Part shown: positions 8,326 to 17,695 of the stretch, in pieces
Position numbering within the stretch: position 1 is the first letter of the stretch
Layout: every line of letters begins with the position of its first letter
Assembly (NCBI GenBank): GCA_964466965.1
Contig: CAYXPZ010000002.1
Span: forward strand, 1 to 61,834
DNA: 61,834 nucleotides
Source: Dichotomicrobium sp964466965
GTDB taxonomy: Bacteria > Pseudomonadota > Alphaproteobacteria > Rhizobiales > Rhodomicrobiaceae
Reading direction: 5' to 3'
The notes under the pieces: generated by a model
The model's input: only the letters and a program-made list of their open reading frames with translations
What the model was told of the DNA's origin: nothing
The model's database searches: none
Translations under genes and position numbers: made by a program

Positions 8326-9504
8326 ATGCAATTCTCAAGCATCGAGACGGCGATCGAAACGATCCGCAAGGGCGGTATCATCATCGTGGTGGACGACGAG
8401 GACCGCGAAAACGAGGGTGATTTCATCTGCGCTGCACAGACGATCACGCCGGAGAAGGTCAATTTCATGCTGGGCGGACGCGGCCTGCTCTGCGTGACGC
8501 TGACCGAGGAAGCCGCACGGCGACTCGACCTCGCCCCAGCCGCCAAGTCGAACACGGCCCTGCAAAACACCGCCTTCACCGTCTCGGTTGATCACGCGTC
8601 GACCAACACCGGCATCTCGGCGGCCGAGCGCGCGACGACGATTGCAGCGCTTGCCGACCCGGGGGCCCGGCCGGAGGATTTCGCGCGGCCCGGCCACGTC
8701 TTCCCCATCGTCGGGCGCGAGGGCGGCGTGCTCATGCGCGCGGGACACACCGAAGCCTCCATCGACCTCGCGGCACTCGCAGGGCTGGCGCCGGCCGGCG
8801 TGCTGATCGAAATTCTCAACGAAGACGGTACCATGGCCCGGCGCGACGACCTCGCCAAACTGGCGGCCGCGCAGGGCATGCCGATGATTACCATCGCAGA
8901 CCTGATCCGCCACCGTTATCGCCACGAGCAGATCGTGCGCCGCATGACCGAGGCGACCCTGCCAACACGCTACGGTGACTTCCGGCTCATTGCCTACGAC
9001 GTCGCCTATAGCAATGAGCAGCCGGTTGCGCTGATCAAGGGCGATCTGAGCCAGGCGGAGGCGCCGCTTGTGCGCGTCCATGCAGCGTCGATCACGGATG
9101 ATGTATTGGAAAACCTGCGTCGGGACGGCGGTACGCAGCTGCACCACTCCATGGCACGAATTGGCGCGGAGGGCGTCGGTGCGATTGTCTATCTGCCGCA
9201 GGATGCACGCGGCATTGGACTATTGGAACAGCTCAAGCGGTATCAGACGTCCCAAGAGCCGACCGAGCGAAGTCGAAGCCAGGAATGCGATGCGCGCGAT
9301 TATGGGCTCGGTATTCAGATTTTAAAGGATCTCGGCCTATCGAAGATCCGCGCGCTCACCAACACGCCGAAACCGACAGACGCCTTCATCTTCGACGGGT
9401 TTGATCTGCAGGTCGTGGAGCAGGTGCCGATCTCTGAGACCCGGGAGGCAAGCGACGGTGAGCCGGAAGGTGCGCCGCGCCTTGTCTTCAGCAACGAGAG
9501 CTGA
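8326..9504 (+). CDS. ribB: 3,4-dihydroxy-2-butanone 4-phosphate synthase with degenerate GTP cyclohydrolase II domain (RibBX type)
   Basis: 392 aa from ATG 8326, chosen because AAAGGAG lies 6 nt upstream; a longer frame starts at 8263. Residues 1-205 are a complete DHBP synthase (acidic loop DDEDRENEGD 23-32, ARPGHVFPI, HTEASIDLA) making the four-carbon riboflavin precursor from ribulose 5-phosphate. The second half aligns with GTP cyclohydrolase II but lacks the zinc cysteines: the usual SLRCDCG is NLRRDGG (263-269) and the upstream Cys of the SEC motif is absent near 252-257. That matches the RibBX hybrids described in alphaproteobacteria, expected to have RibB activity only. A true RibA should be elsewhere. 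Confidence 0.9.
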   Translation: MQFSSIETAIETIRKGGIIIVVDDEDRENEGDFICAAQTITPEKVNFMLGGRGLLCVTLTEEAARRLDLAPAAKSNTALQNTAFTVSVDHASTNTGISAAERATTIAALADPGARPEDFARPGHVFPIVGREGGVLMRAGHTEASIDLAALAGLAPAGVLIEILNEDGTMARRDDLAKLAAAQGMPMITIADLIRHRYRHEQIVRRMTEATLPTRYGDFRLIAYDVAYSNEQPVALIKGDLSQAEAPLVRVHAASITDDVLENLRRDGGTQLHHSMARIGAEGVGAIVYLPQDARGIGLLEQLKRYQTSQEPTERSRSQECDARDYGLGIQILKDLGLSKIRALTNTPKPTDAFIFDGFDLQVVEQVPISETREASDGEPEGAPRLVFSNES

Positions 9505-9510
9505 ACCCGG

Positions 9511-10032
9511 CTACTGCTGTGGCGCGGAATACCGCCCGTCGAAATAGACCAGCGGGGCCGCATCTGGGTTATGGCGCGTGCCCTGGACGAGTTCACCCAG
9601 AACGATCTGGTGATCTCCGCCGGGGTAAACCTCATCGACGCGACACTCCAACGCCGCCAGGACACCTTCCAGGACAGGCGCGCCCAACCGTCCATCATGG
9701 GTGGCAAGGTCCTTGAACTTATCAGGACGCTTATGAGCGAAGCGGTTGGAAATCTCTTCCTGCCCGCTGGCGAGGAAGTTGACGCAAAAAATGCCACTCT
9801 CGCGCATCGCCGCAAGGGTTTCGGAGTCGTTGCGCAGGCACATCAGCAACAGGGGGGGCTCCAGCGAGACGGAGGTCACGCTGTTCATCGTCACGCCATA
9901 GGCGCGGCCCTGCGCATCGCGCGTGGTCACCACGGACACCCCGGTGGGCCATAGGCGAAAGCAGGCGCGAAATTCATTTGGGTCCGCGCTAAACGTCTCT
10001 GCCGTCGTCTTATCCTTGCGCCAAAATGTCAT
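9511..10032 (-). CDS. Flavin reductase-like, FMN-binding protein
   Basis: 173 aa. Flavin-reductase family (HpaC/RutF type): N-terminal FRLWPTGVSVVTTRD, TMNSVTSVSLEPPLLLMCL (flavin-binding strand region), FCVNFLASGQEEISNRFA and C-terminal LVYFDGRYS. Such proteins reduce FMN or FAD with NAD(P)H, often for a two-component monooxygenase, but none lies nearby. It starts 3 nt after the YggS-family gene and is probably cotranscribed with it. Confidence 0.85.
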   Translation of the reverse strand: MTFWRKDKTTAETFSADPNEFRACFRLWPTGVSVVTTRDAQGRAYGVTMNSVTSVSLEPPLLLMCLRNDSETLAAMRESGIFCVNFLASGQEEISNRFAHKRPDKFKDLATHDGRLGAPVLEGVLAALECRVDEVYPGGDHQIVLGELVQGTRHNPDAAPLVYFDGRYSAPQQ

Positions 10033-10035
10033 GCG

Positions 10036-10731
10036 CTATCCTTTTTCCCGCGGCCCGAAGATCGCTGAGCCAACCCGCACCCATGTGGCGCCAAATTCCA
10101 CTGCTGTCTCGTAATCTGCGCTCATTCCCATGCTCAGCAGCGATAGACCGCATTCATCGGCGAGCTTGGCCAGGAATGCGAAGTGAATGGCGGGCTCCTC
10201 GTCGATCGGTGGAATGCACATCAGACCTTCCACCTGCAGGCCAAGCTCATCTTGGCAATAGCGCGTGAAGTCGACGGCCTCAGTCGGGGCAATTCCAGCC
10301 TTATTCGGCTCTTCGCCGGTGTTGATCTGTACGAGCAGGCGCGGCGATCGCCCGACCTCCGACATTTCACGTGAAACAGCCGCTGCTATCTTCGGCCGGT
10401 CAATTGTCTGGATCACATCGAAAAGCTCTACGGCATCGCGCGCCTTGTTGGATTGCAGTGGGCCGATCAAATGAAGTTCGACGTCAGGCCAGCGTTGCTT
10501 GAGCGCCGGCCACTTGCGCTGTGCTTCCTGAACGCGGTTTTCGCCGAAGATACGATGGCCCGCCTCGATAACCGGGATGATCGCTTTTGACCCAAAGGTC
10601 TTGGACACCGCCACAAGCCGGACCTCAGACGGATCACGTCCCGCCTCGCGCGCCGCGGTGGCGATGCGCGCGCGGACATCTGCAAGCCGCTCGGCCGGTC
10701 TCGCCGTCGTCGTTGGCTGATCCACCCGCAT
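10036..10731 (-). CDS. YggS/PLPBP-family pyridoxal-5'-phosphate homeostasis protein
   Basis: 231 aa, typical length. A PLP-binding TIM-barrel protein without known catalysis, which buffers free PLP and affects amino-acid pools. Diagnostic segments are VRLVAVSKTFG with the PLP lysine (about 47), FGENRVQEAQRKW, LHLIGPLQSNKA and C-terminal LSMGMSADYETAVEFGATWVRVGSAIFG. A parS-like site (10363-10378) lies within the reading frame. Divergent from leuS and followed at once by the flavin reductase gene. Confidence 0.95.
   Translation of the reverse strand: MRVDQPTTTARPAERLADVRARIATAAREAGRDPSEVRLVAVSKTFGSKAIIPVIEAGHRIFGENRVQEAQRKWPALKQRWPDVELHLIGPLQSNKARDAVELFDVIQTIDRPKIAAAVSREMSEVGRSPRLLVQINTGEEPNKAGIAPTEAVDFTRYCQDELGLQVEGLMCIPPIDEEPAIHFAFLAKLADECGLSLLSMGMSADYETAVEFGATWVRVGSAIFGPREKG
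10363..10378. promoter_or_regulatory. parS: parS-like ParB-binding site (in the YggS-family gene)
   Basis: CATTTCACGTGAAACA matches the bacterial parS consensus TGTTTCACGTGAAACA at 14 of 16 positions, with the central TTTCACGTGAAA palindrome intact. It lies inside a coding region, as many parS sites do, about 5 kb left of parB and 16 kb from the putative origin. Confidence 0.85.
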
Positions 10732-10940
10732 CCTCCTTCTAGCATCAGAGCCTGCACCTCACCAGACCCCAGCGCCCTTTGCAACGGCCACGCCGTCACG
10801 CGCACGTGGAAGAAATCTTGCGATCCGGCACCTCACATCTTGACCGATCGACCGCTTTTGCCCTCATATCGCGGCGAACACAACCGGCCCGATCTCGGGC
10901 CGACGTCAGGATTTCGTGCACCTTCCAACATTCGGACATC

Positions 10941-13538
10941 ATGGCATCTGAGAGATATAACGCACCCGATCGCGAAAAATATTGGCGTGAGGTTTGGCGC
11001 GAGAACGACGCTTTTCGCACGCCGGAAACCTCTGACCGCCCGAAATACTACGTACTGGAAATGTTCCCGTATCCGTCCGGGCGCATCCATGTCGGCCACA
11101 CCCGCAATTATACCATGGGCGATGTCGTCGCCCGCTACAAGCGCGCCCGAGGATACGAAGTCCTGCACCCGATGGGTTGGGACGCCTTCGGCATGCCCGC
11201 GGAAAACGCGGCGATGGCCAAGGGGATCCACCCCAAAGAATGGACTTACGACAATATTGCCACAATGCGGGCGCAACTGCAGGAGATGGGCTTCGCGCTC
11301 GACTGGAGCCGCGAGTTCGCAACTTGCGACCCAGAATACTACGCGCAACAGCAGAAGTTGTTTCTGGACTTCCTGAAGCACGATCTCGTTTATCGCCGCA
11401 TGGCGCGGGTTAACTGGGACCCGGTGGACCAGACCGTGCTGGCTAACGAACAGGTCATCGACGGGCGCGGCTGGCGCTCTGGCGCAGTGGTCGAGCAGCG
11501 CGAACTGCCGCAGTGGTTCTTCCGGATCACGCGGTACGCGGACGATCTGCTGGAGGGTCTGAACACTCTGGACAGATGGCCGGAAAAGGTCCGGCTGATG
11601 CAAAAAAACTGGATCGGAAAGTCCGAAGGGTGTCTCATCAACTTCAAACTGTCTGGCAACCGTCCAGCCGACGCGCCTGAAACGCTCGACGTATTCACCA
11701 CGCGCCATGACACGATTTTCGGCGCCAGCTTTTGCGCCATTGCGCCAAACCACCCGCTGGCCCAGATCCTGGCGGACAACGACCCGGACCTGCGCGCTTT
11801 CATCGTCGAGTGCCAGCGCATTGGCACCAGCGAGGAAGCCATCGAGCGCGCGGAGAAGAAGGGCTATGATACCGGGCTGAAGGCCATCCACCCATTCAAG
11901 CGCAATTCGCGGCTGCGCGTATTCGTCGCCAACTTCGTGCTGATGGACTACGGCACTGGGGCGATCTTCGGATGCCCAGCGCACGACCAACGCGACCTCG
12001 ATTTCGCCCGAAAGTACCGGCTGAAGGTCAAACCGGTCGTGATCCCGGATGGCGCTGACCCCGAAAGCTTTAAGATCGGCTCGGAAGCCTACACAGGCCC
12101 CGGCCGTATCTACAATTCGGACTTCTTAAACGGCCTGAGTGTCGAGGAGGCCAAAGAGAACATCGCGGAACTCGTCGAGGAGCGCGAAATCGGCGAGCGC
12201 CAGATCAAGTTCCGCCTCCGCGACTGGGGGGTCTCGCGCCAGCGCTACTGGGGCTGCCCGATCCCGATGATCCACTGCCCGACCTGCGGCATGATCCCGG
12301 AGCGCGAGGAAAACCTCCCCGTGCTGCTCCCGGAGGACGTATCCTTCGAAAAGCCGGGCAACCCGCTCGATCATCATCCAACCTGGAAGCACATCACCTG
12401 CCCGCAATGCGGCAGCGAGGCCGAGCGCGAAACGGATACGCTTGACACATTCGTTGACTCGTCCTGGTACTTCGCCCGGTTTTGCTCGCCGCGCGCGGAC
12501 ACACCTGTCGCGAAGGCGGAGGCGGATCACTGGCTGCCGGTGGATCAGTATATCGGTGGGGTCGAACACGCGATCCTGCATCTGCTCTATGCGCGGTTCT
12601 TCACGCGCGCCATGCGGGACATGGGCTATCTCGACCTGGAGGAACCATTCGCCGGCCTGTTTACCCAGGGCATGATTGTCCACGACACCTACAAGAGCGA
12701 AAGCGGCGAATGGCTCAGCCCTGATGACGTCCGCGTCACAGATGACGGGAGCGCCGTCGAGATCAGCACGGGTGCACCGGTGAGCGTGGGCCACGCAGAG
12801 AAGATGTCGAAGTCCAAGCGCAATACGGTGGACCCCACAGACATTGTCACGCAGTTCGGAGCGGATACGGCGCGCTGGTTCATGCTCTCGGACAGCCCGC
12901 CTGAACGCGACGTGCAATGGACCGATGCTGGCGTCGAAGGCGCTTGGCGCTTCCTCCAAAAGCTAATGCGTCTTGTCAGCCAAGCAGCAGAGGATCTTTC
13001 CGAACCCGGTGCGCCGGCGCCAGAGAACTTCACCAAAACCGCCGAGGAACTTCGCCGGGCCTCGCATCGCGCGGTCAAAGCCGTCACTGGCGATTTAGAC
13101 GCACTGCGCTTCAACCGCGCCATCGCCCAGATCCACGACTTCGCCAACAAGATCGCCAGCGCTCAGCAGGCCGATTGGCGCAACCAGCCCGATTTCGCCT
13201 GGGCAATGCGCGAGGCGCTGACCTTCATGGCGCAGCTTGTGGCTCCTTTTATTCCTCACACTGGCGAGGAGTGTTGGGCGCGACTCGGGTACAACACCTT
13301 GCTTATAAACCAGCCATGGCCGGAACCTGAGGACGCGTTGCTGATTGACGATGCGATTACCATTGCCGTACAGGTCAATGGGAAGCGCCGGGCGGAGCTG
13401 ACCATCGCTCGCGATGCCGCGAAAGAGGATGTGGAGCGTGCAGCCCTCAAGCTCGAAGGGGTTCACCGCGCAATAGGCAACAAACCCGTCAAGCGTGTCA
13501 TTGTCGTGCCGCAGCGTATCGTCAACGTTGTGGCTTGA
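10941..13538 (+). CDS. leuS: Leucyl-tRNA synthetase
   Basis: 865 aa from ATG 10941 (MASERYNAPD), the usual start context for LeuRS; the reading frame stays open upstream to 10779 but that part looks non-native. Class I synthetase charging tRNA-Leu. HIGH motif HVGH at 50-53 after FPYPSG, inserted CP1 editing domain around 220-420, a zinc-ribbon-like cysteine pair set (CPTCG and CPQCG, about 450-495) and KMSKS at 621-625. Complete, with a C-terminal domain ending VNGKRRAELTIA... and KRVIVVPQRIVNVVA. Confidence 0.98.
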   Translation: MASERYNAPDREKYWREVWRENDAFRTPETSDRPKYYVLEMFPYPSGRIHVGHTRNYTMGDVVARYKRARGYEVLHPMGWDAFGMPAENAAMAKGIHPKEWTYDNIATMRAQLQEMGFALDWSREFATCDPEYYAQQQKLFLDFLKHDLVYRRMARVNWDPVDQTVLANEQVIDGRGWRSGAVVEQRELPQWFFRITRYADDLLEGLNTLDRWPEKVRLMQKNWIGKSEGCLINFKLSGNRPADAPETLDVFTTRHDTIFGASFCAIAPNHPLAQILADNDPDLRAFIVECQRIGTSEEAIERAEKKGYDTGLKAIHPFKRNSRLRVFVANFVLMDYGTGAIFGCPAHDQRDLDFARKYRLKVKPVVIPDGADPESFKIGSEAYTGPGRIYNSDFLNGLSVEEAKENIAELVEEREIGERQIKFRLRDWGVSRQRYWGCPIPMIHCPTCGMIPEREENLPVLLPEDVSFEKPGNPLDHHPTWKHITCPQCGSEAERETDTLDTFVDSSWYFARFCSPRADTPVAKAEADHWLPVDQYIGGVEHAILHLLYARFFTRAMRDMGYLDLEEPFAGLFTQGMIVHDTYKSESGEWLSPDDVRVTDDGSAVEISTGAPVSVGHAEKMSKSKRNTVDPTDIVTQFGADTARWFMLSDSPPERDVQWTDAGVEGAWRFLQKLMRLVSQAAEDLSEPGAPAPENFTKTAEELRRASHRAVKAVTGDLDALRFNRAIAQIHDFANKIASAQQADWRNQPDFAWAMREALTFMAQLVAPFIPHTGEECWARLGYNTLLINQPWPEPEDALLIDDAITIAVQVNGKRRAELTIARDAAKEDVERAALKLEGVHRAIGNKPVKRVIVVPQRIVNVVA

Positions 13539-13587
13539 TTGGTGCGTAAGCTGTCCCATCGGCGGGACCTTGAGAAACGGAGCGAGT

Positions 13588-14112
13588 ATGCGAGGCACAA
13601 GACATCGATCGGCGGGCCGGCTCGTTGCCTTGTTGGCAATCATCGCTCCTTTACTTTCGGGTTGCGGCTTTCAGCCGATGTATGCCGAAGGTCCGTCCGG
13701 CGTGCAGCTCGACGAGGTGATGCGGACCGTTTCAATCTCATCGATCCCGGGCCGTGTCGGCCAGCGCCTGCGTAATGAATTGATATTCGGCACGACCGGA
13801 GGTGGGTACAGCGAAGCGCCGCGCTATAAGCTGAAAATCGCCATCAAGGAATCCGTGCAAAGCACGGTTGTTGCTAAGACCGGTAAGTCCAAGGGTCAAG
13901 CCTATCAGTTGAAAGCGGCGTTCGAACTAACCCGATTAGAGGACAATACGATCCTGTTGTCCGGCACTAGCTTCGGGCGCGCCGCATTCGACAAACTGGA
14001 TTCTACCTTCGCCGATCTCCGGGCACGGCGTGACGCAGAGAACCGCGCGGCCCGCACCGTCGCCGAAGACATTCAAACGCGCATCGCAGCGGCCCTTTCA
14101 CGGGAAGTCTGA
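13588..14112 (+). CDS. lptE: LptE-family LPS-assembly lipoprotein
   Basis: 174 aa from ATG 13588, preceded by GGAGCGAGT; the frame is open upstream but overlaps leuS. A basic N-terminus and hydrophobic stretch lead to lipobox LSGCG, so the mature protein is an outer-membrane lipoprotein. GCGFQPMY is the typical start of mature alphaproteobacterial LptE. LptE plugs LptD for LPS insertion into the outer leaflet. The order leuS-lptE-holA is the classic Proteobacterial arrangement and supports the call. Confidence 0.92.
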   Translation: MRGTRHRSAGRLVALLAIIAPLLSGCGFQPMYAEGPSGVQLDEVMRTVSISSIPGRVGQRLRNELIFGTTGGGYSEAPRYKLKIAIKESVQSTVVAKTGKSKGQAYQLKAAFELTRLEDNTILLSGTSFGRAAFDKLDSTFADLRARRDAENRAARTVAEDIQTRIAAALSREV

Positions 14113-14186
14113 GCCGCTCGACTGTGGCGGCCTACCGCTCATGACGCCGCAGCGAGCCGGCTAATAACACCTCTGGACCAGCAATC

Positions 14187-15230
14187 ATGGTTGCCGTACC
14201 GCCGTCCCGCGCTGCCAGCTACGTCCAAAAACCTGATCCGAATATCCAAGCTTTTCTGCTGCATGGCACTGATCCCGGCCTGATCAGTGATCACGGCCGA
14301 GCGATCTTCGATAACTTGAGGGCAGGCTTTCAGGACGAGCCAGAAACAATCAAGCTGAACGAAGACGATCTCGCCAAAAACCCTGATCTCATGTCGATAG
14401 AAACTCAAACCCTGTCGATGTTCTCATCGGGCAAGATTGTGCGCGTTCGTCCCGGCGGGCGCGGCGTCGCCAACCTGGCCGATTATCCATGGCACGAGAT
14501 ACTGCCCAATGTGCGCCTGGTGGTCGAGGCCGGCAATCTGAGAAAAGACGCCAAATTGCGCAAAGTGTTTGAGCAGGGCAAAAGGCTTGCGGCTATTCCC
14601 TGTCACGACGGAAGCGCGCCCGGGAACCTGTCACGCATGATCCAGAAGGCCTGCGATGACGCAGGCGTCACGATTTCGCCTGAGGCGCAGCAGCGGTTGA
14701 TGGGTTTGTTGAGCACCGACATCGGCGTCGCGCGATCGGAAGTCACTAAGCTTATCACCTATGCGGCGCAGGCTGGAACGATCACAACTGAAGATATTGA
14801 TGCGATTATCGGCGATGCCGCACAGGCGACGCTCGATATTGTCGTAGACGCGATACTCGCCAACGATCAGCGATCGGCCCTGCGCTATCTGGAAAAACTC
14901 CAGGCGAGCGGCACACCGCCGGATACCGTGCTTTCCGCGCTATCGCAACAGATCGTCAGGCTTCTCCGCTTGCGCGCGACAGTGGACGCGGGCGCCTCTG
15001 CCGACACCGCGGTCAAAGGTTTGCGGCCGCCAGTGCATTTCCGTCGTGCAGACGTGATGAAGCAGCAGATTAAAAGGTGGGACCGCCAACGACTGCAGCA
15101 AGCGCTGGAAGCCGTGTCACGCTCATTGAAGAGGGCGCGGACCCATCCGCATATCGCCCACCAGATCGCCGATGAGACCATCCTTCAGCTTCAGCGGCGG
15201 GACCGGCAGTTTTCTGCCGTATTGCGTTGA
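14187..15230 (+). CDS. holA: DNA polymerase III delta subunit (clamp-loader)
   Basis: 347 aa. HolA opens the beta sliding clamp within the clamp-loader complex. The N-terminal AFLLHGTDPGLISDHG segment and the middle region (LRKDAKLRKVFEQGK... AIPCHD) are typical, followed by the C-terminal collar helices. It follows lptE after a 74-nt gap and ends 5 nt before the converging parB stop. Confidence 0.93.
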   Translation: MVAVPPSRAASYVQKPDPNIQAFLLHGTDPGLISDHGRAIFDNLRAGFQDEPETIKLNEDDLAKNPDLMSIETQTLSMFSSGKIVRVRPGGRGVANLADYPWHEILPNVRLVVEAGNLRKDAKLRKVFEQGKRLAAIPCHDGSAPGNLSRMIQKACDDAGVTISPEAQQRLMGLLSTDIGVARSEVTKLITYAAQAGTITTEDIDAIIGDAAQATLDIVVDAILANDQRSALRYLEKLQASGTPPDTVLSALSQQIVRLLRLRATVDAGASADTAVKGLRPPVHFRRADVMKQQIKRWDRQRLQQALEAVSRSLKRARTHPHIAHQIADETILQLQRRDRQFSAVLR

Positions 15231-15235
15231 GCGTT

Positions 15236-16123
15236 CTAGGCGCGCTGCCCGAGAAGCAGGGTACGCACCCCTTCGAGTTGCTCGATCGTCCGATAACGGA
15301 TGCGCAACTCGCCGCTCTCGCCGGAACCTGGCTTCAGCGCAACAGCCAGCCCTAAGGCCTCCGCGATTTCTTGCTCAAACGCGCGGGTGTCTGGGTCTTT
15401 CGCTTTCTGCTTAGAGGACGCTGAGCCGCCGCCCATTTTGTGATGCGAAAGAGCCTCGACCTCTCGAACGCTGAGCCCTTTTTCAACGATCTGCTTCGCC
15501 ACATGCTCCGCGTCATCACGTCCGATCAAGGCGCGGGCATGTCCGGGGCTAAGGTCGCCATTGCGCACCAGGGTTTGGACGCCATCGGGAAGCTTCAAGA
15601 GCCGGAGCATATTCGAAAGATGGCTACGGCTTTTCCCGATGATTTGAGACAGTTCATCCTGTTTGTAGCCAAAGCGCCCGATCAGCTCCTGATAGCCCGC
15701 GGCTTCTTCGATCGCGTTGAGATCGGTGCGCTGCACGTTCTCGATGATGGCAAGTTCGAGAGCCTCTTGATCGGTCAGTGTGCGGATGACCACAGGAAGC
15801 TGATGGAGTCCGGCAATCTGCGCCGCGCGCCACCGTCGCTCGCCCGCAACGATCTCATAATGCGTCGCATCATCCGCAGGGCGCACGACAAGCGGCTGCA
15901 CCAGACCTTTCTCCCGGATCGAGTTGGCCAACTCTTCGAGTTCAGAGGATGAGAAGCTCTGACGGGGATTCAGTGGCCCTGGCTTGATTCTATCGATGGG
16001 AAGCTGAATCTGATCGCCTTCCGGCGGACCCGTGCGCGGACGGGACGACTGGGGATCGCCAACCAGAGAGGCTAGACCGCGTCCAAGGCGATTACGGTTT
16101 GCCGAAGATGTCTGTTCAGACAT
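15236..16123 (-). CDS. parB: Chromosome-partitioning protein ParB
   Basis: 295 aa from ATG 16123 (MSEQTSSANRNRLGRGLASL), preceded by TTGGAG; a TTG start 12 nt upstream is possible. CTP-dependent sliding clamp that loads at parS. Seen: N-terminal LGRGLASL ParA-contact motif, the CTP-binding motifs GERRWRAA and ENVQRTD, helix-turn-helix around YKQDELSQIIGKSRSHLSNMLRLL, and a C-terminal dimerisation domain. Downstream of parA in the mnmE-mnmG-rsmG-parA-parB run; its stop nearly touches holA. Confidence 0.98.
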   Translation of the reverse strand: MSEQTSSANRNRLGRGLASLVGDPQSSRPRTGPPEGDQIQLPIDRIKPGPLNPRQSFSSSELEELANSIREKGLVQPLVVRPADDATHYEIVAGERRWRAAQIAGLHQLPVVIRTLTDQEALELAIIENVQRTDLNAIEEAAGYQELIGRFGYKQDELSQIIGKSRSHLSNMLRLLKLPDGVQTLVRNGDLSPGHARALIGRDDAEHVAKQIVEKGLSVREVEALSHHKMGGGSASSKQKAKDPDTRAFEQEIAEALGLAVALKPGSGESGELRIRYRTIEQLEGVRTLLLGQRA

Positions 16124-16196
16124 GCGTGTCTCCAATAGGGCCGCCAGCGCGCGACAAGGGACAAGGGCGCGTCATGTTTTCAGAAAACGCGAAAAC

Positions 16197-17030
16197 CTAT
16201 GCCGCCGACGCGCTCTGCTCGCGATCAATAATTTCCGCAGCCAGCTGAATATAGGCCTGACTTCCGGCGCTTTTCTGATCGTAGAGCAGGATCGGTTTGC
16301 CGTGTGACGGCGCTTCGGCCACGCGGACATTCCGCGGGATCATCGTCCGGTATACCTTCTCCCCGAAGAAGCTGCGGACTTCGGTCGCGACCTCATCGGC
16401 GAGCTTGGTCCTCGGATCATGCATTGTCAGAACCACGCCGTGGATTTCCAGGGACGGGTTAAGGCTGGAGCGAACAAAGTCAATCGTGTCCTTCAGCTGG
16501 GTGATCCCCTCCAACGCGAAAAACTCGCACTGCACGGGTACCAGCACCGAATCCGCAGCGGCCATGGCGTTGACTGTCAAGATGTTCAGGGATGGCGGGC
16601 AGTCTATGAGGATATAGCGGATCTTTGGGCCATCAGGTCGATCCTCCTGCGACGCCTTCAGCGACATAATTGCGTCGCGAAGAAAATAAGCGCGGTTGGG
16701 AGCCGACGAAATCTCGGGCTCCAAGCCAGCCAGATCACGAGTGGAGGGCGCCAGATAGAGGTTCGGGATCCGGGTCTCGATCATGGCTTGCTCAAGGGCT
16801 GCGGCCCCGGCGAGCACATCGTAGGTCGAGACATTGCGCTCACTCTCGGGAAAACCCAACCCGGTGCTTGCGTTCCCCTGCGCATCGAGGTCGACAACCA
16901 GTGACGGCTGATCTATTGCGGCCAGCGCGGTTCCGAGATTGATCGCCGTGGTTGTCTTACCGACGCCGCCCTTTTGATTCGCGACGGCGAGCACGTGGAA
17001 TTGGCTCGCAGAAGATCGCTTATCCATCAC
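16197..17030 (-). CDS. parA: Chromosome-partitioning ATPase ParA
   Basis: 277 aa. Deviant Walker A ATPase (KGGVGKTT at 20-27) that binds nucleoid DNA and pulls ParB-parS complexes in origin segregation. The second Walker motif (YILIDCPPSL) and the C-terminal ParA region are present. Its start overlaps the rsmG stop by 4 nt (ATGA), indicating coupled translation; parB follows after about 70 nt. Confidence 0.98.
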   Translation of the reverse strand: MMDKRSSASQFHVLAVANQKGGVGKTTTAINLGTALAAIDQPSLVVDLDAQGNASTGLGFPESERNVSTYDVLAGAAALEQAMIETRIPNLYLAPSTRDLAGLEPEISSAPNRAYFLRDAIMSLKASQEDRPDGPKIRYILIDCPPSLNILTVNAMAAADSVLVPVQCEFFALEGITQLKDTIDFVRSSLNPSLEIHGVVLTMHDPRTKLADEVATEVRSFFGEKVYRTMIPRNVRVAEAPSHGKPILLYDQKSAGSQAYIQLAAEIIDREQSASAA

Positions 17031-17695
17031 GTCCTACCTTCCAGCCGCTCCGGGTGTCTTATCTCAAGAATCCGTCCATCGGGCTCCGTCGCGCTTGCGT
17101 GATCTTGCGCCGCAAAGGTCCAGCTCTCGCGGGCCTCCCGGATCTCTTTCTCCACCCGCCGTCCCTTCGGAAACAGTCCGACTGTTCCGCTCTGAAAAAA
17201 AGGCTCCGACAAGTCAATGAGCTTTGTGAGCGGCGCGACTCCCCTTGCCATAATAAAATCCACTGAGGGTACTGTACCCTTGGCTGCAATCTCTTCAACG
17301 CGGCCGACATGAATTTCCACAGGCGTTCCCGTTCGCCGTGCCACATCGCGCAAAAAGGCGCACTTTCGTGCGTTGCTCTCGACCAAATGGAGGGCCACGC
17401 CTTTGTCCCGCAAAGCAATGGCGATAACCATGCCTGGAAAACCGGCGCCGCTCCCGAAATCCAGGCAAGTGCTGCCTGGGCGGATCAGCCCGGCCAGCTG
17501 GACGCTGTCGGCAAAATGCCGCTGCCAGATATCGTCGAGGCTACCCGGCGAGACCAAGTTGACGGCGTTTTGCCATTTCTGCAGAAGCGCGGCGTAGGTT
17601 TTAAACGTCTCCAGCTGCGCGTCAGAGGCGTCGAAAACTTGGCGCACTGCATCCGGACCCGCGACCGGGGTTCTTACTGCCGGCCGTGACGTCAT
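17027..17695 (-). CDS. rsmG: 16S rRNA (guanine-527-N7) methyltransferase
   Basis: 222 aa. Methylates G527 of 16S rRNA with S-adenosylmethionine. The SAM motif CLDFGSGAGFPGMVIAI and later VESNARKCAFLRDVAR match GidB/RsmG. Overlaps mnmG (4 nt upstream) and parA (4 nt downstream), so all three are one translationally coupled unit. Confidence 0.97.
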   Translation of the reverse strand: MTSRPAVRTPVAGPDAVRQVFDASDAQLETFKTYAALLQKWQNAVNLVSPGSLDDIWQRHFADSVQLAGLIRPGSTCLDFGSGAGFPGMVIAIALRDKGVALHLVESNARKCAFLRDVARRTGTPVEIHVGRVEEIAAKGTVPSVDFIMARGVAPLTKLIDLSEPFFQSGTVGLFPKGRRVEKEIREARESWTFAAQDHASATEPDGRILEIRHPERLEGRT

